Origin: Conexibacter sp. CPCC 206217
Lineage (GTDB): Bacteria; Actinomycetota; Thermoleophilia; Solirubrobacterales; Solirubrobacteraceae
Assembly: GCF_030646165.1 (NCBI RefSeq)
Contig: NZ_JAUTDO010000003.1
Location: forward strand, 558,001 to 622,000
Length of the DNA: 64,000 bases
Direction of reading: 5' to 3'
Made by a program: the position numbers and the translations under genes. The stretch's first letter is position 1; each line of letters starts with the position of its first letter. Shown one piece after another: positions 38,117-47,179 of the stretch. The notes under the pieces were generated by a model. It was not told the origin of the DNA, ran no database searches, and saw only the letters and a program-made list of their open reading frames with translations.

Positions 38117-38761
38117 CTAGCGAATCCCCAGCTCCGCCCCGTACGTTCTCGCGTACTCGCGTCTTGCCGTGCGCACGCGATCGACGTACTCGCGCGTCTC
38201 GGCGAACGGGATGTCGGCCTCGCTGAAGGTGTCGCCGCGCGCCTGCGCCTCCGCGATCCACTGGTTGACGTTGCCCATGCCGCCGTTGTAGGCCGCCAGG
38301 GCACGCACCTCGTCACCGTCGTAGTGGTCCAGCAGATAGCGCAGATACCAGCTGCCGTAGGCGATGTTGACTCTCGGCGTCGAGAGGTCCTCGATCGTGA
38401 AGGCGGTCCCGCCGGATCTCTGCGCGATGAACTGCGCCGTGTCGGGCATCAGCTGCATCAGGCCGAGCGCGCCCGCCGACGACGTCTGGTCGACGAACTT
38501 CGACTCCGCGTAGATGACGCCGGCGATCAGCGCCGGACTGAGGTCCTTCTCCTGCGCCTGCTGGCGGATCTCTGCCTCGTGCGCGATCGGCAGGCCCGAG
38601 ATGTCTCTGACGGCGCTTCTGAAGAGCGGTGCCAGCAGCGCGATCCCGAGGATCAGCGCGCCCAGCGCGGCCACGAACAGGAACGCGCGACGACGGCGCG
38701 CGGCAGCGCGCCTGGCGGCGCGGCGGCGCGCCACGGTGGCCTGAGCGGCGGACGAGCTCAT
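38117..38761 (-). CDS. soluble lytic transglycosylase-like protein (SLT family)
   Basis: 214 residues with one N-terminal membrane anchor ([18 protein letters not shown]) after a very basic start. The extracytoplasmic domain is a Slt70-type lysozyme fold: [31 protein letters not shown] contains the catalytic Glu in the AES motif, with [13 protein letters not shown] as the substrate-binding GxxGN-like motif. It should cleave peptidoglycan glycan strands. Starts with ATGA overlapping coaE. Confidence 0.93.
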   Translation of the reverse strand: MSSSAAQATVARRRAARRAAARRRRAFLFVAALGALILGIALLAPLFRSAVRDISGLPIAHEAEIRQQAQEKDLSPALIAGVIYAESKFVDQTSSAGALGLMQLMPDTAQFIAQRSGGTAFTIEDLSTPRVNIAYGSWYLRYLLDHYDGDEVRALAAYNGGMGNVNQWIAEAQARGDTFSEADIPFAETREYVDRVRTARREYARTYGAELGIR

Positions 38762-39357
38762 CGACTCAGCTTTGCAAGGACTGCCGACAGCTCCGCTTCG
38801 AGTTGCTCGACAGACCCGTCGTTGACGACGACGAAGGTCGCGCGGGCCGCCTTCTGCTCCTGCGTCAGCTGGCGCGAGGTCCGCTGCGCGACGGCGGCAT
38901 GACCACGCGCGCCCGCGCGCTCGGCGCGCACGCGCTCGGGCGCGACGATCACGAGCGTCGCGTCGAAGGCGGCGTCCATGTTCGCCTCGAACAGCAGCGG
39001 CACCTCGTTGACGGCGGCGGGCGGCGGCGGATCCTGCGCCAGCACCTGCTCGCGCCACTCCTGCACCCGTGCGCCGACGCGGGGCCACAGCATCGACTCC
39101 AGCCATGCGCGTTCGTCCGGCGAGGAGAACGCGTGCGTCGCGACGGCGGCGCGATCCACCACGCCGCCGGGCGCGACCGCCTCGCCCCAGCGCGCGACGA
39201 CCAGGTCGCGCACCTCGGGCGAGGCATACAGCTCGTGCACGACTTCGTCAGACGAGATCGTCGCCGCGCCGAGGCGCCGAAGCGCCGCGAGCGCGGTGGA
39301 CTTCCCGGCGGCGATGCCGCCGGTCAGTCCAACGAATGGGACGTGCGCGTGTGCGAT
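38758..39357 (-). CDS. coaE: dephospho-CoA kinase, with no canonical start codon nearby
   Basis: 199 residues as drawn. Final step of CoA synthesis. VGLTGGIAAGKSTALAAL is the P-loop, ISSDEVVHELY the DxxxH/R region and AVNEVPLLFEANMD the substrate lid. The gene starts directly after rpsA. Between the rpsA stop and the P-loop strand no in-frame ATG, GTG or TTG exists, and none is found for a long way upstream inside rpsA. I used ATC 39357, the only plausible initiator (rare but known elsewhere). Alternatives: a CTG ~25 codons upstream within rpsA, or a base-call error. Overlaps the transglycosylase gene by ATGA. Confidence 0.85.
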   Translation of the reverse strand: MAHAHVPFVGLTGGIAAGKSTALAALRRLGAATISSDEVVHELYASPEVRDLVVARWGEAVAPGGVVDRAAVATHAFSSPDERAWLESMLWPRVGARVQEWREQVLAQDPPPPAAVNEVPLLFEANMDAAFDATLVIVAPERVRAERAGARGHAAVAQRTSRQLTQEQKAARATFVVVNDGSVEQLEAELSAVLAKLSR

Positions 39358-39364
39358 CGGTCCG

Positions 39365-40915
39365 TTACGCCTGCTGCGGCGCGTCGGCCTCGGCGACCGG
39401 CGCGTCCTCGGACTCGGCGGCGGCGTCAGCCTCCGCCTCGGCCGGAGCGGCGACCTCGACCTCGGGATCCTCGGCAGCCGCGGGCGCCTCCTCGGCGACG
39501 GCGGCCTCCACGGCGACGGCCTCGGCGGCCTCCACCTCGGCGACGACCTCGGGCGCGTCAGGCGCCTCGACAGCGGCGGCCTCTGCGACCGGCGCGTCCT
39601 CGGCCAAGACCGCAGCCTCGCCCTCGGCGACCGGCGCATCGTCGGCCGGAGCCTCTTCGCCCTCGGCCGGCGCGGCGACGGCGCCCTCCGGGTAGACGTC
39701 CTCCGACAGGCCCAGCTGCGGCACGTCGTCGTACTCGCCCGGCTCGCCGGCGGGGATCTCCTCGCCGTCGCCGTCGAGACGGCGGACCGGCAGGATCTGG
39801 CCCTCGACCCGCTTGATCGAGAGCGAGAGCCGGCGGCGCTCGGAGTCGATCTCGAGGATCTTGACCTTCACCTCGTCGTTGGGCTGGATGATCTCGCGCG
39901 GGTTCTCGACGTGGTGCTGCGCCAGCTCCGAGATGTGCACGAGGCCCTCGACGCCGTCGAGGATCTCGACGAACGCGCCGAACGTGACGACCTTCGTGAC
40001 TCTGCCTTCGAGCTCGTCACCGACGTTGTAGGTGTCGACGACACGCTGCCACGGATCCTCCTGGGTCTGCTTGAGACCGAGGGAGATGCGCTGACGGTCG
40101 CGGTCGATGTCGAGCACCTTGACGCTGACGGTGTCGCCGATCGAGAGGATCTCGCTGGGGTGGTTCACATGCGACCACGACAGCTCCGAGATGTGAATCA
40201 GGCCGTCGATGCCGTCGAGGTCGACGAACGCGCCGAAGTCGACGATGTTCGAGATCGTGCCCTCGACGATCATGCCCGGCTGCAAGCGATCCAGGATCCG
40301 CTCGCGATCCTCTCTGCGCTGCTCCTCGAGCACCGCGCGACGGGAGAGGACGACGTTATTCCTCGAGCGGTTGAGCTCGATCACTCTGCACTCGATCGTC
40401 TGGCCGAGGTACTCGTCCAGGTGCGGCACGCGGCGGATGTCGACGAGCGAGGCGGGCAGGAAGCCGCGCACCCCGAGGTCGATGATGAGTCCGCCCTTGA
40501 CGACCTCGATCACGGTTCCGTCGACCGGCTCGCCGGACTCGGCGGCGGCCTCGATGCGGCGCCAGGCCTTCTCGAAGCGGGCACGCTTCTTCGACAGGAT
40601 CAGGCGGCCGTCCTGATCCTCCTTCGTGAGGACGAGTGCGTCGACCTCCTCGCCCATCTCGACTTCGTCCTTCGGGTCGACCGACTTGCGGATCGACAGC
40701 TCGTTGGACGGGATGACGCCCTCGGACTTGTAGCCGATGTCGACAAGGACCTCATCCTTGTCGATCCGGACGACGTGACCGGTGACAACGTCACCCTCCT
40801 CGAAGGGAGTGAGCGTCGCGTCGTAGTTCGGGACGATCTGGCCATCGATCATCAGCAGAAGGCCATCGGAGCCCTCCACGATCGTGGCGGTGGGCTGGAC
40901 GTCGATAGTGGACAT
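39365..40915 (-). CDS. rpsA: 30S ribosomal protein S1
   Basis: 516 residues. Four S1 RNA-binding repeats lie at roughly residues 35-105, 120-190, 207-275 and 292-360, marked by EGDVVTGHVVRIDKDEVLVDIGYKSEG, DGTVIEVVKGGLIIDLGVRGF, EGTISNIVDFGAFVDLDGIDGLIHISELS and EGRVTKVVTFGAFVEILDGVEGLVHISELA (each read in parts). The last ~120 residues form an acidic, Ala/Glu/Pro-rich low-complexity tail. Start ATG 40915 lacks a Shine-Dalgarno; an upstream leader is probable. Upstream of coaE, as in other actinobacteria. Confidence 0.97.
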   Translation of the reverse strand: MSTIDVQPTATIVEGSDGLLLMIDGQIVPNYDATLTPFEEGDVVTGHVVRIDKDEVLVDIGYKSEGVIPSNELSIRKSVDPKDEVEMGEEVDALVLTKEDQDGRLILSKKRARFEKAWRRIEAAAESGEPVDGTVIEVVKGGLIIDLGVRGFLPASLVDIRRVPHLDEYLGQTIECRVIELNRSRNNVVLSRRAVLEEQRREDRERILDRLQPGMIVEGTISNIVDFGAFVDLDGIDGLIHISELSWSHVNHPSEILSIGDTVSVKVLDIDRDRQRISLGLKQTQEDPWQRVVDTYNVGDELEGRVTKVVTFGAFVEILDGVEGLVHISELAQHHVENPREIIQPNDEVKVKILEIDSERRRLSLSIKRVEGQILPVRRLDGDGEEIPAGEPGEYDDVPQLGLSEDVYPEGAVAAPAEGEEAPADDAPVAEGEAAVLAEDAPVAEAAAVEAPDAPEVVAEVEAAEAVAVEAAVAEEAPAAAEDPEVEVAAPAEAEADAAAESEDAPVAEADAPQQA

Positions 40916-41069
40916 AGGGGAACCGGTAGGGAACGGGAGTACTGCAAGAAGCAGAGCCGATAAAGGGTACCTGAGTCCCGCCACCGCCGGAGGTCCGCAT
41001 ACGACCGTTGCCGACGCACGTTTCAGGGGCAGACCGGGTCGCCGCGCGCTCGCCGTAGAATCAGCCCCT

Positions 41070-42239
41070 ATGCCGAAGCGTGCAACGAAGCGCGGTGCGG
41101 AGCGCACCCCCCTCTCCCGCGATGCCGACGTCCTCATCTGCGGGGCCAGCTTCGCGGGGCTCGCGATCGCCCGTGAGCTCGCGGGCGCGGGCGCGCGGGT
41201 TCTGATGATCGACCGCTACGAGGTCGGCGAGCGGCAGACGTCCGCGTGCGCCGCGCCGACGGACTGGCTGATCAACCTCGGCCTGATCGGCGCGCACCGG
41301 CAGACGTTCGACGAACTGGTGATCCACACGCCGCACACGAGCGTGCGCTATGCGCTGCCGTGGTCGTTCTCGACGTTCGACTACCCCGAGCTGTGCGCGC
41401 TGCTGCAGGAGCAGGGCGACGCCGACTTCGAGATCGCGAAGGTCGACGGGCGCACCGGCGACACCGTCCACACCGACCGCGGCGACCTGACCGCGCCGCT
41501 GATCGTCGACGCGCTCGGGTGGCGCCGGATCCTCGGCAGCGGGGCGAACATCCAGCCGCCCGAGGCGCTCCTGTCGCGCGGCCTGGAGGTCCATCCCAGA
41601 GGCGCCAGAGACGACCTCGAGATCTGGATCGACCGCTCCTACGTGCCAGCCGGCTACGGCTGGAGCTTCCCGGCCGACGACGAGGTGCGGATCGGCGTCG
41701 GCTCGTTCGACCCGCGCTTCCACGTCAAGGAGCCGACCGTCCGGCTGACCGCCGACCTCGCGCAGACGCCCGACGGCTTCCAGGGCAACTGGATCCCGCA
41801 CGCGCTGCGCCCGGCGACCGACGACGGCGTCTTCATGGTCGGCGACTCGGCCGGCCACTGCCTGCCGCTGACCGCCGAGGGGATCCGCACCGCGTTGTAC
41901 TTCGGGCTCGCATGCGGGCGCGAACTGCGCGCGGTCGTCGAGGGCACGCAGTCGCGCGAGGCGGCGCTCGGCCGCTACCACGCCTTCAGCGCCGGTCACA
42001 GATTCGCGTTCGACTCGATGCTGAAGGTGCAGAGACTCGTGCCGCGCGTGCACCCGCGCGCGCTGGCGCCGGCGCTGCGGGCGATGGGCTCCAAGCGCTT
42101 CGTCGACTGGTCGTTCGGCCACTACCTGAGGATCGCCCACCCCTCGTACGCGCTCGGCGGCCCGCACGGGTCGCGCTTCGCTTCGAGCGGCGGAGCATCG
42201 GCGTCAGACGCTGCGGCAGCTCCGGTCGGCGCGGCGTAG
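41070..42239 (+). CDS. FAD-dependent oxidoreductase, geranylgeranyl-reductase-like
   Basis: 389 residues. N-terminal FAD Rossmann fold: ADVLICGASFAGLAIARELAGAG (residues ~19-41), RYEVGERQTSACAAPTDW with the Cys typical of the geranylgeranyl reductase family, and GVFMVGDSAGHCLPLTAEGIRTAL (GD motif). Likely reduces an isoprenoid or an unsaturated cofactor side chain, or acts as a flavin monooxygenase-type enzyme. A TAGAAT hexamer ends 8 nt upstream of ATG 41070, so the mRNA is probably leaderless. Divergent from rpsA. Confidence 0.8.
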   Translation: MPKRATKRGAERTPLSRDADVLICGASFAGLAIARELAGAGARVLMIDRYEVGERQTSACAAPTDWLINLGLIGAHRQTFDELVIHTPHTSVRYALPWSFSTFDYPELCALLQEQGDADFEIAKVDGRTGDTVHTDRGDLTAPLIVDALGWRRILGSGANIQPPEALLSRGLEVHPRGARDDLEIWIDRSYVPAGYGWSFPADDEVRIGVGSFDPRFHVKEPTVRLTADLAQTPDGFQGNWIPHALRPATDDGVFMVGDSAGHCLPLTAEGIRTALYFGLACGRELRAVVEGTQSREAALGRYHAFSAGHRFAFDSMLKVQRLVPRVHPRALAPALRAMGSKRFVDWSFGHYLRIAHPSYALGGPHGSRFASSGGASASDAAAAPVGAA

Positions 42240-42332
42240 CGCGCGCTTCAGAACCCGCGTCGCTCCCGCCGACGACTGCTGAGAGATGTTGCAGAGACGT
42301 GCGCGGGCGTCTGTTAATTGATGCGTCGTTCG

Positions 42333-43985
42333 CTAGTTGCGCGGCGCGCCGAGTTCGCGCCAGCGGGTGGTGCGGGCTGCCAGGCGGGTGGCGTTGAGCC
42401 GGGCGAGACGGGGGTCGTCCGGCTCGGCGAGGCGGTTGGCGCCTGGCTCAGCGAGTCCGGTGGCGCCGGGGTCAGCGAGCAGCGCCGTCAACGCTTGCTC
42501 CAACGCCGCACGCACGCGGGCGAGGAACGCGTCGGGGTCCTCGTGCGCCGGGGTCGGCTCGGGGACGATCGTGTCGACGATGCCGTCCTGCAGCAGCTGC
42601 CACGAGGATCCGCCCTGGGTCGCGGCCAGTTCGGGCGCGTGATCGAGGTCGCGGTAGAGGATCGCGCTGGCGCCCTCGGGAGCGATCACCCCGAGCGAGG
42701 CGTTCTCGGCGCAGATGACGCGGTCGGCGTGCAGGAACGCGAGCGCGCCGCCGCTGCCGCCTTCACCCAGCAGGAGCGCGAGTGTCGGGACGGGTAGCGA
42801 CCCCAGCTCTGCGAGGCAGCCGGCGATCTCCCCAGCCAGGCCGCCCCGCTCGGCGGCCTCGCTCAGCAGCGCCCCCGGCGTGTCGACGATCGTCACGACC
42901 GGCAGACTCAGTTCGGCCGCGAGCGCGAACGCCCGCCGGGCCTTGCGGTAGCCCGCCGGGCCGAGCGCGGGCGGCGCCCCGTCGGCCGCGCGCCGCTGCG
43001 CGACGACGACGACCGGCCTCCCGCACAGCCGGGCGAGCGCCGCGAGGCAGCCCGGATCGTCCGACTGCCCCGTGCGGTCCCCGCGCAGCTCGGTCACGTC
43101 CCGCGCCATCGCGTCGAGCACCGCCTGCGCACCGGGCCGCCGGCGATCGCGTGCGCGCAGCAGGGCGGCCCAAGCGTCGCGGTGGGTCGGGGCGCAATGG
43201 CTTGGCGGGCCGCACTCGGGCCCCGCGGCGGCCGCCGCTCCCGGCCCCGCCACCGCCAGCACCCGCGCCACCCGTTCGCGCAGCTCCCCCGGCTCCACCA
43301 CATCGTCGAGCAGGCCGCCCGCGAGCAGCGTCTCAGCGCGCTGGACCCCGTCTGGAAGGGGCTCGCCGGTCAGCAGTTCGACCACGCGCGGGCCGGCGAA
43401 GCCGAGCAGGGCGCCGGAGAGCGCGAAGGTGACGCTGGCGAGCGATCCCCAGGACGCGAGCACGCCGCCGGTGGTCGGATCGTTCAGGCAGACGATGTAC
43501 GGCAGGCCGGCGGCTCGCAGGCGCGTCGCCGCGGTCGCGAGCTTCGCCATCTGCACGAGCGCGAGCGTTCCCTCCTGCATGCGGGAGCCACCAGACGCCG
43601 GCAGCGCGATCAGCGGCAGCCGCCGCTCCCGCGCCCGCTCGAACGCCCGCGCGACGCGCTCGCCGGTCGCGACGCCGATCGAGCCGCCGAGGAAGCCGAA
43701 CTCGCCCGCCACCAGCGCAATCGGGCGACCCGACACCATCGCCGCGCCCGTCAGGACCGACTCCCCCAGCCCTGTTCTCACGCGCGCGTCCGCGAGCCGC
43801 CCGGCGTACGGTCGCACGTCCGCGAAACCCAGCGGATCGGTCGAGACGACGTCTTCGTCCCACGCGGCGAAGCTGTCCGGATCCGCGACGAGCGCGATGC
43901 GGTCGCGCGCGGTCGCGGGAATCCGGTCGGTCAGCGGCGGCGCCATCGCCGGATCGTAGAGCGCACGCGCGCCCGCCTGCGTCAC
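42333..43985 (-). CDS. accDA: fused acetyl-CoA carboxylase carboxyltransferase (beta-alpha, AccD-AccA)
   Basis: About 550 residues. Residues ~1-250 form the beta half, from ARDRIALVADPDSFAAWDEDVVS through GEFGFLGGSIGVATGERVARAFERA, and residues ~270-550 the alpha half with VVTIVDTPGALLSEAAERGG, LGEGGSGGALAFLHADRV and IAPEGASAILYRDLD. Together they transfer CO2 from biotin to acetyl-CoA. The beta half lacks the four-cysteine zinc ribbon that normally opens AccD. Start set at GTG 43985 because the best promoter (44012-44041) lies just upstream; a TTG at 44021 would sit inside its -10 region. Confidence 0.85.
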   Translation of the reverse strand: MTQAGARALYDPAMAPPLTDRIPATARDRIALVADPDSFAAWDEDVVSTDPLGFADVRPYAGRLADARVRTGLGESVLTGAAMVSGRPIALVAGEFGFLGGSIGVATGERVARAFERARERRLPLIALPASGGSRMQEGTLALVQMAKLATAATRLRAAGLPYIVCLNDPTTGGVLASWGSLASVTFALSGALLGFAGPRVVELLTGEPLPDGVQRAETLLAGGLLDDVVEPGELRERVARVLAVAGPGAAAAAGPECGPPSHCAPTHRDAWAALLRARDRRRPGAQAVLDAMARDVTELRGDRTGQSDDPGCLAALARLCGRPVVVVAQRRAADGAPPALGPAGYRKARRAFALAAELSLPVVTIVDTPGALLSEAAERGGLAGEIAGCLAELGSLPVPTLALLLGEGGSGGALAFLHADRVICAENASLGVIAPEGASAILYRDLDHAPELAATQGGSSWQLLQDGIVDTIVPEPTPAHEDPDAFLARVRAALEQALTALLADPGATGLAEPGANRLAEPDDPRLARLNATRLAARTTRWRELGAPRN

Positions 43986-44011
43986 CAAGATGACCCCGCA
44001 CGTTTCAACAT

Positions 44012-44041
44012 CAATTACCAACGATTGCTTCCAATTGCCAA
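44012..44041 (-). promoter_or_regulatory. sigma70-type promoter for accDA
   Basis: Minus-strand TTGGCA (44041-44036) and TAATTG (44017-44012) with an 18-nt spacer, inside an AT-rich patch (43999-44050) that stands out from the GC-rich surroundings. It gives a leader of about 20 nt before GTG 43985. Confidence 0.5.
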
Positions 44042-44206
44042 TACCGCCACGGAATCGACACGTGGCCCAATCCCGCTCCGATCATCTCGGCCGCCGGGCC
44101 AACCACCGGTGACCGCAGCCGAGCCAGACTTCCCGGCCGGGCGCCCAGCGCGCCCGGCGGCTTCGCCCGAGCCCCCGGTCGGAGCCTCCCTCGCATAGGA
44201 GACCCC

Positions 44207-47179
44207 TTGGAGTCCTCGCAGTTCAGACGCCACCGCTGGCGTCATCGCTCCGGCGCGCGCGTGGCCGCGTTGGCCGCCCTCGGCGCGCTCGGCGCCGGCG
44301 CGCTCGCAACCGCGCCCGCCGAGGCGCTCAACTACGTCACCGGCGACAACGGCGACACCTGGCAGGTCCAGGACGCCGCGATTCCCGGCGTCGACACCGG
44401 CAGCGTCCGCACCACCACCGACGGAGGCCTGCAGGGCTTCGGCGGCCTGCGCGTGCGCATCTCCGGCCTCACGACGCCTCGTCTGAACGGCGCGCTGATG
44501 CGTGGCTTCGGGCTGCGCTACGACGGCCAGAGCCGCTTCAAGACGACGACCGACGTCGACATGGGCGGCGTCAGCGTCAGCCGCTCGATCCGCATCTCCA
44601 GAGCCGGCGGCTGGGGCCGCTGGCTCGACACGTTCACAAACACGAGCAAGACGACCGCGACCGTCGAGACGGCCTTCGGCGGGCAGCTCGGCTACAACAC
44701 CGGCAGCAACCAGAGCCAGCTGCTGGACAGCTCCAGCGGCGACAGAGCGATCACGCCCGCTGACTCCTGGGCCGAGGTCGGCAGCCCGACGACGGACGCA
44801 GGGAACCCGAGCTTCAACGGCCCCAGCGCCGTCGTGATCGGCTCCCCGACGCCGTTCTCGGGCGGCCTGCTGAAGACCGGCAACTTCCTGCGCGACCCGT
44901 TCGACAACCCACTGGAGACGAGCGGCGACGAGGCCAACCACTACGGCTACGTCAACAAGTTCACGCTCGCGCCCGGGCAGACGAAGTCGCTCGCGCACTT
45001 CGTCGCGATCGGGCTGTCGGAGACGAGAGCGGCGCCGAACGGCGGCGCCAGACCGGCCGCCGGCTCGCAGGTGGCGGCCGTCAAGGCGACGGCCCAGACG
45101 CTCGCGGCGAGACCGGTCCTCGACGACCTCTCAGACGCCCAGATCTGCTCGCTCGTCAACTGGGACGTCGCCAACCTGACGGTCGCCGGCTTCACGCAGA
45201 GCAGCTGCGCGACCGCCGCGAGAATCGAGCCGACGGCGCACACCGATCCGCCGCCGACGCCGGTCACCAGCTCTCCCTACGACGTGACCGACAAGACGAT
45301 CACGCAGATGCAGGCCGACATGGCGGCCGGCAGAGCGACCTCGCAGGAGATCACGCGCGCATACCTCGACCGGATCGCCGCCTACGACGTCGGCCAGAAG
45401 GGCTTCCACGCCTTCATCACGGTCGCCTCCGACGCGATGGCGCAGGCCCGCCAGGCCGACGCCGAGCGCGCGCTCGGCAGAAGCGGCGAGCTGCTCGGGA
45501 TCCCGATGGCGATCAAGGACCTCTACGACACGAAGGACATGCCGACGACCGGCGGCAGCCTCGTCTTCGACGGCTTCCGCCCGCAGCGTGACGCCTTCCA
45601 GGTCGCGCAGCTGCGCAACGCCGGGGCCGTCATCCTCGGCAAGGCCAACCTCGCCGAGTACGCCAACGACGGCTACTTCAGCCCGAGCGCGTACGGCCAG
45701 GTGTGGAACGCGTTCGACCCGTCGAAGTCGTCGATCGGCTCCAGCGGCGGCTCGGCCGTCGCGGTCGCGACGAGCATGGCGGGCGCGGCGCTCGGCACGC
45801 AGACCGGCGACTCGCTGTGGGGCCCGTCGAGCGCCGCGAGCCTCTTCTCGCTGCGCGGCACCGACGGGATGGAGTCGACCGACGGCGTGATGCCGCTGAC
45901 GTGGGCGCAGGACTACGGCGGCATCATCGCCCGCTCCGCACCCGACCTCGCGGCGCTGCTGAACACCGAGGCGGTCCCGAACCCGGCCGATCCGCTGACG
46001 TTCCAGGCCGACGGACACCGCCCGGCCGACTGGGACGCCTACCTCGACGCCGACGCGCTGAGAGGCAAGACGATCGGCTACTACCCGGACGCGTTCAGCG
46101 ACCCGTTCGGCACGACCGGCACGAGAGACGCGATGTTCGCGGAGTTCAGATACTTCGAGGCCGCGGGCGCAAGAGTCGTCGCGATCCAGCCGCCGCCGGC
46201 CGCGCCGCCGTCGACCTCCGGCGACAAGGGCTACGAGGGCTGGCTCAGATGGATCGAGATCCACCCCGAGTCGCCGTACCAGGACCCGGGCGAGATCCTC
46301 AACAACCAGAGACGGCTGCCCGAGTTCCGTGCAGCGAGCACGACCTACAGCGGCACCGGTCCGATGACGGAGACCGAGCAGGCCGCCTTCCTCGCCTACC
46401 GCCAGGCGTACCGCGCCTCGCTGTCGGCGTGGATGGACGCGCAGCGCGTCGACGCCGTCGTCTTCCCCGGCCAGCTCAGCGACATACACCTCAACGACAG
46501 CATCCAGCCGAGCTTCGGCCGGCTGGACCCGCACGCCTCGGCGGCGGGGGTGCCGAACATGATCTTCCCGGTCGGCACCAACGACCACGGCCAGCCGATC
46601 AACCTGCAGCTCGAGGGCCGTCCGTTCGACGATCCGAAGCTGCTCGGGTTCGCGTATGCGTTCGAGCTGAGAGCGAACGGACACGTCGCGCCGGGCACGA
46701 CGCCGGCGCTGACGTACGACGCGGGCGCGCAGCCGCACCCGATCGTCGTCGACACGCCGCCCCCGCCGATCACCGACCCGCCACACGGCGGTGGCGGTGA
46801 CAGACCCGGCGAGGGCGACGGCGACGGCGGCCACCACGGTGAGGATCCCGGCCACGGCCACAGAAGATCTCACCCCAAGCCGACGGTCCACCTGACGAGC
46901 ACCAAGATCGTGCTCGACCGCCACTGGCACTACGCGGTCGGCGTCGCCTGCGGCAGCGGTGCGGGCACCTGCCACGCGCGAGTCACCGTGACGCGCAAGG
47001 GCCACACGCTCGCCCACCGCACGGTCGCGATCAAGGCCGGCAAGAAGACGGTGGTTCGGTTCACCGCGCCGAAGTCGGTCAGACGCTCCCTCCCCCACGG
47101 CGGGACGCTGACAGCCCGCGTCGCGCTCGCGGGCGTGGGCGGGACCGTCGTGAAGAAGGTGACCGTGAAGAAGCGCTAG
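44207..47179 (+). CDS. large exported multidomain amidase
   Basis: 990 residues. Start TTG 44207 with AGGAGA 4 nt upstream. A signal peptide (ALAALGALGAGALATAPAEA) is followed by ~300 residues of mostly beta-rich sequence with no family I know. Residues ~360-830 are an amidase-signature domain: MAIKDLYDT (catalytic Lys ~438), SSIGSSGGSAVAVA (cis-Ser) and TQTGDSLWGP (nucleophile Ser; usually TGGS, here TGDS). A His/Gly/Asp-rich linker (~860-885) precedes a C-terminal ~85-residue beta-sandwich-like domain with many Lys/Arg. AGA arginine codons are frequent. Likely an extracellular peptide or cell wall amidohydrolase. It shares its CTAG stop with the convergent gene. Confidence 0.8.
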   Translation: MESSQFRRHRWRHRSGARVAALAALGALGAGALATAPAEALNYVTGDNGDTWQVQDAAIPGVDTGSVRTTTDGGLQGFGGLRVRISGLTTPRLNGALMRGFGLRYDGQSRFKTTTDVDMGGVSVSRSIRISRAGGWGRWLDTFTNTSKTTATVETAFGGQLGYNTGSNQSQLLDSSSGDRAITPADSWAEVGSPTTDAGNPSFNGPSAVVIGSPTPFSGGLLKTGNFLRDPFDNPLETSGDEANHYGYVNKFTLAPGQTKSLAHFVAIGLSETRAAPNGGARPAAGSQVAAVKATAQTLAARPVLDDLSDAQICSLVNWDVANLTVAGFTQSSCATAARIEPTAHTDPPPTPVTSSPYDVTDKTITQMQADMAAGRATSQEITRAYLDRIAAYDVGQKGFHAFITVASDAMAQARQADAERALGRSGELLGIPMAIKDLYDTKDMPTTGGSLVFDGFRPQRDAFQVAQLRNAGAVILGKANLAEYANDGYFSPSAYGQVWNAFDPSKSSIGSSGGSAVAVATSMAGAALGTQTGDSLWGPSSAASLFSLRGTDGMESTDGVMPLTWAQDYGGIIARSAPDLAALLNTEAVPNPADPLTFQADGHRPADWDAYLDADALRGKTIGYYPDAFSDPFGTTGTRDAMFAEFRYFEAAGARVVAIQPPPAAPPSTSGDKGYEGWLRWIEIHPESPYQDPGEILNNQRRLPEFRAASTTYSGTGPMTETEQAAFLAYRQAYRASLSAWMDAQRVDAVVFPGQLSDIHLNDSIQPSFGRLDPHASAAGVPNMIFPVGTNDHGQPINLQLEGRPFDDPKLLGFAYAFELRANGHVAPGTTPALTYDAGAQPHPIVVDTPPPPITDPPHGGGGDRPGEGDGDGGHHGEDPGHGHRRSHPKPTVHLTSTKIVLDRHWHYAVGVACGSGAGTCHARVTVTRKGHTLAHRTVAIKAGKKTVVRFTAPKSVRRSLPHGGTLTARVALAGVGGTVVKKVTVKKR

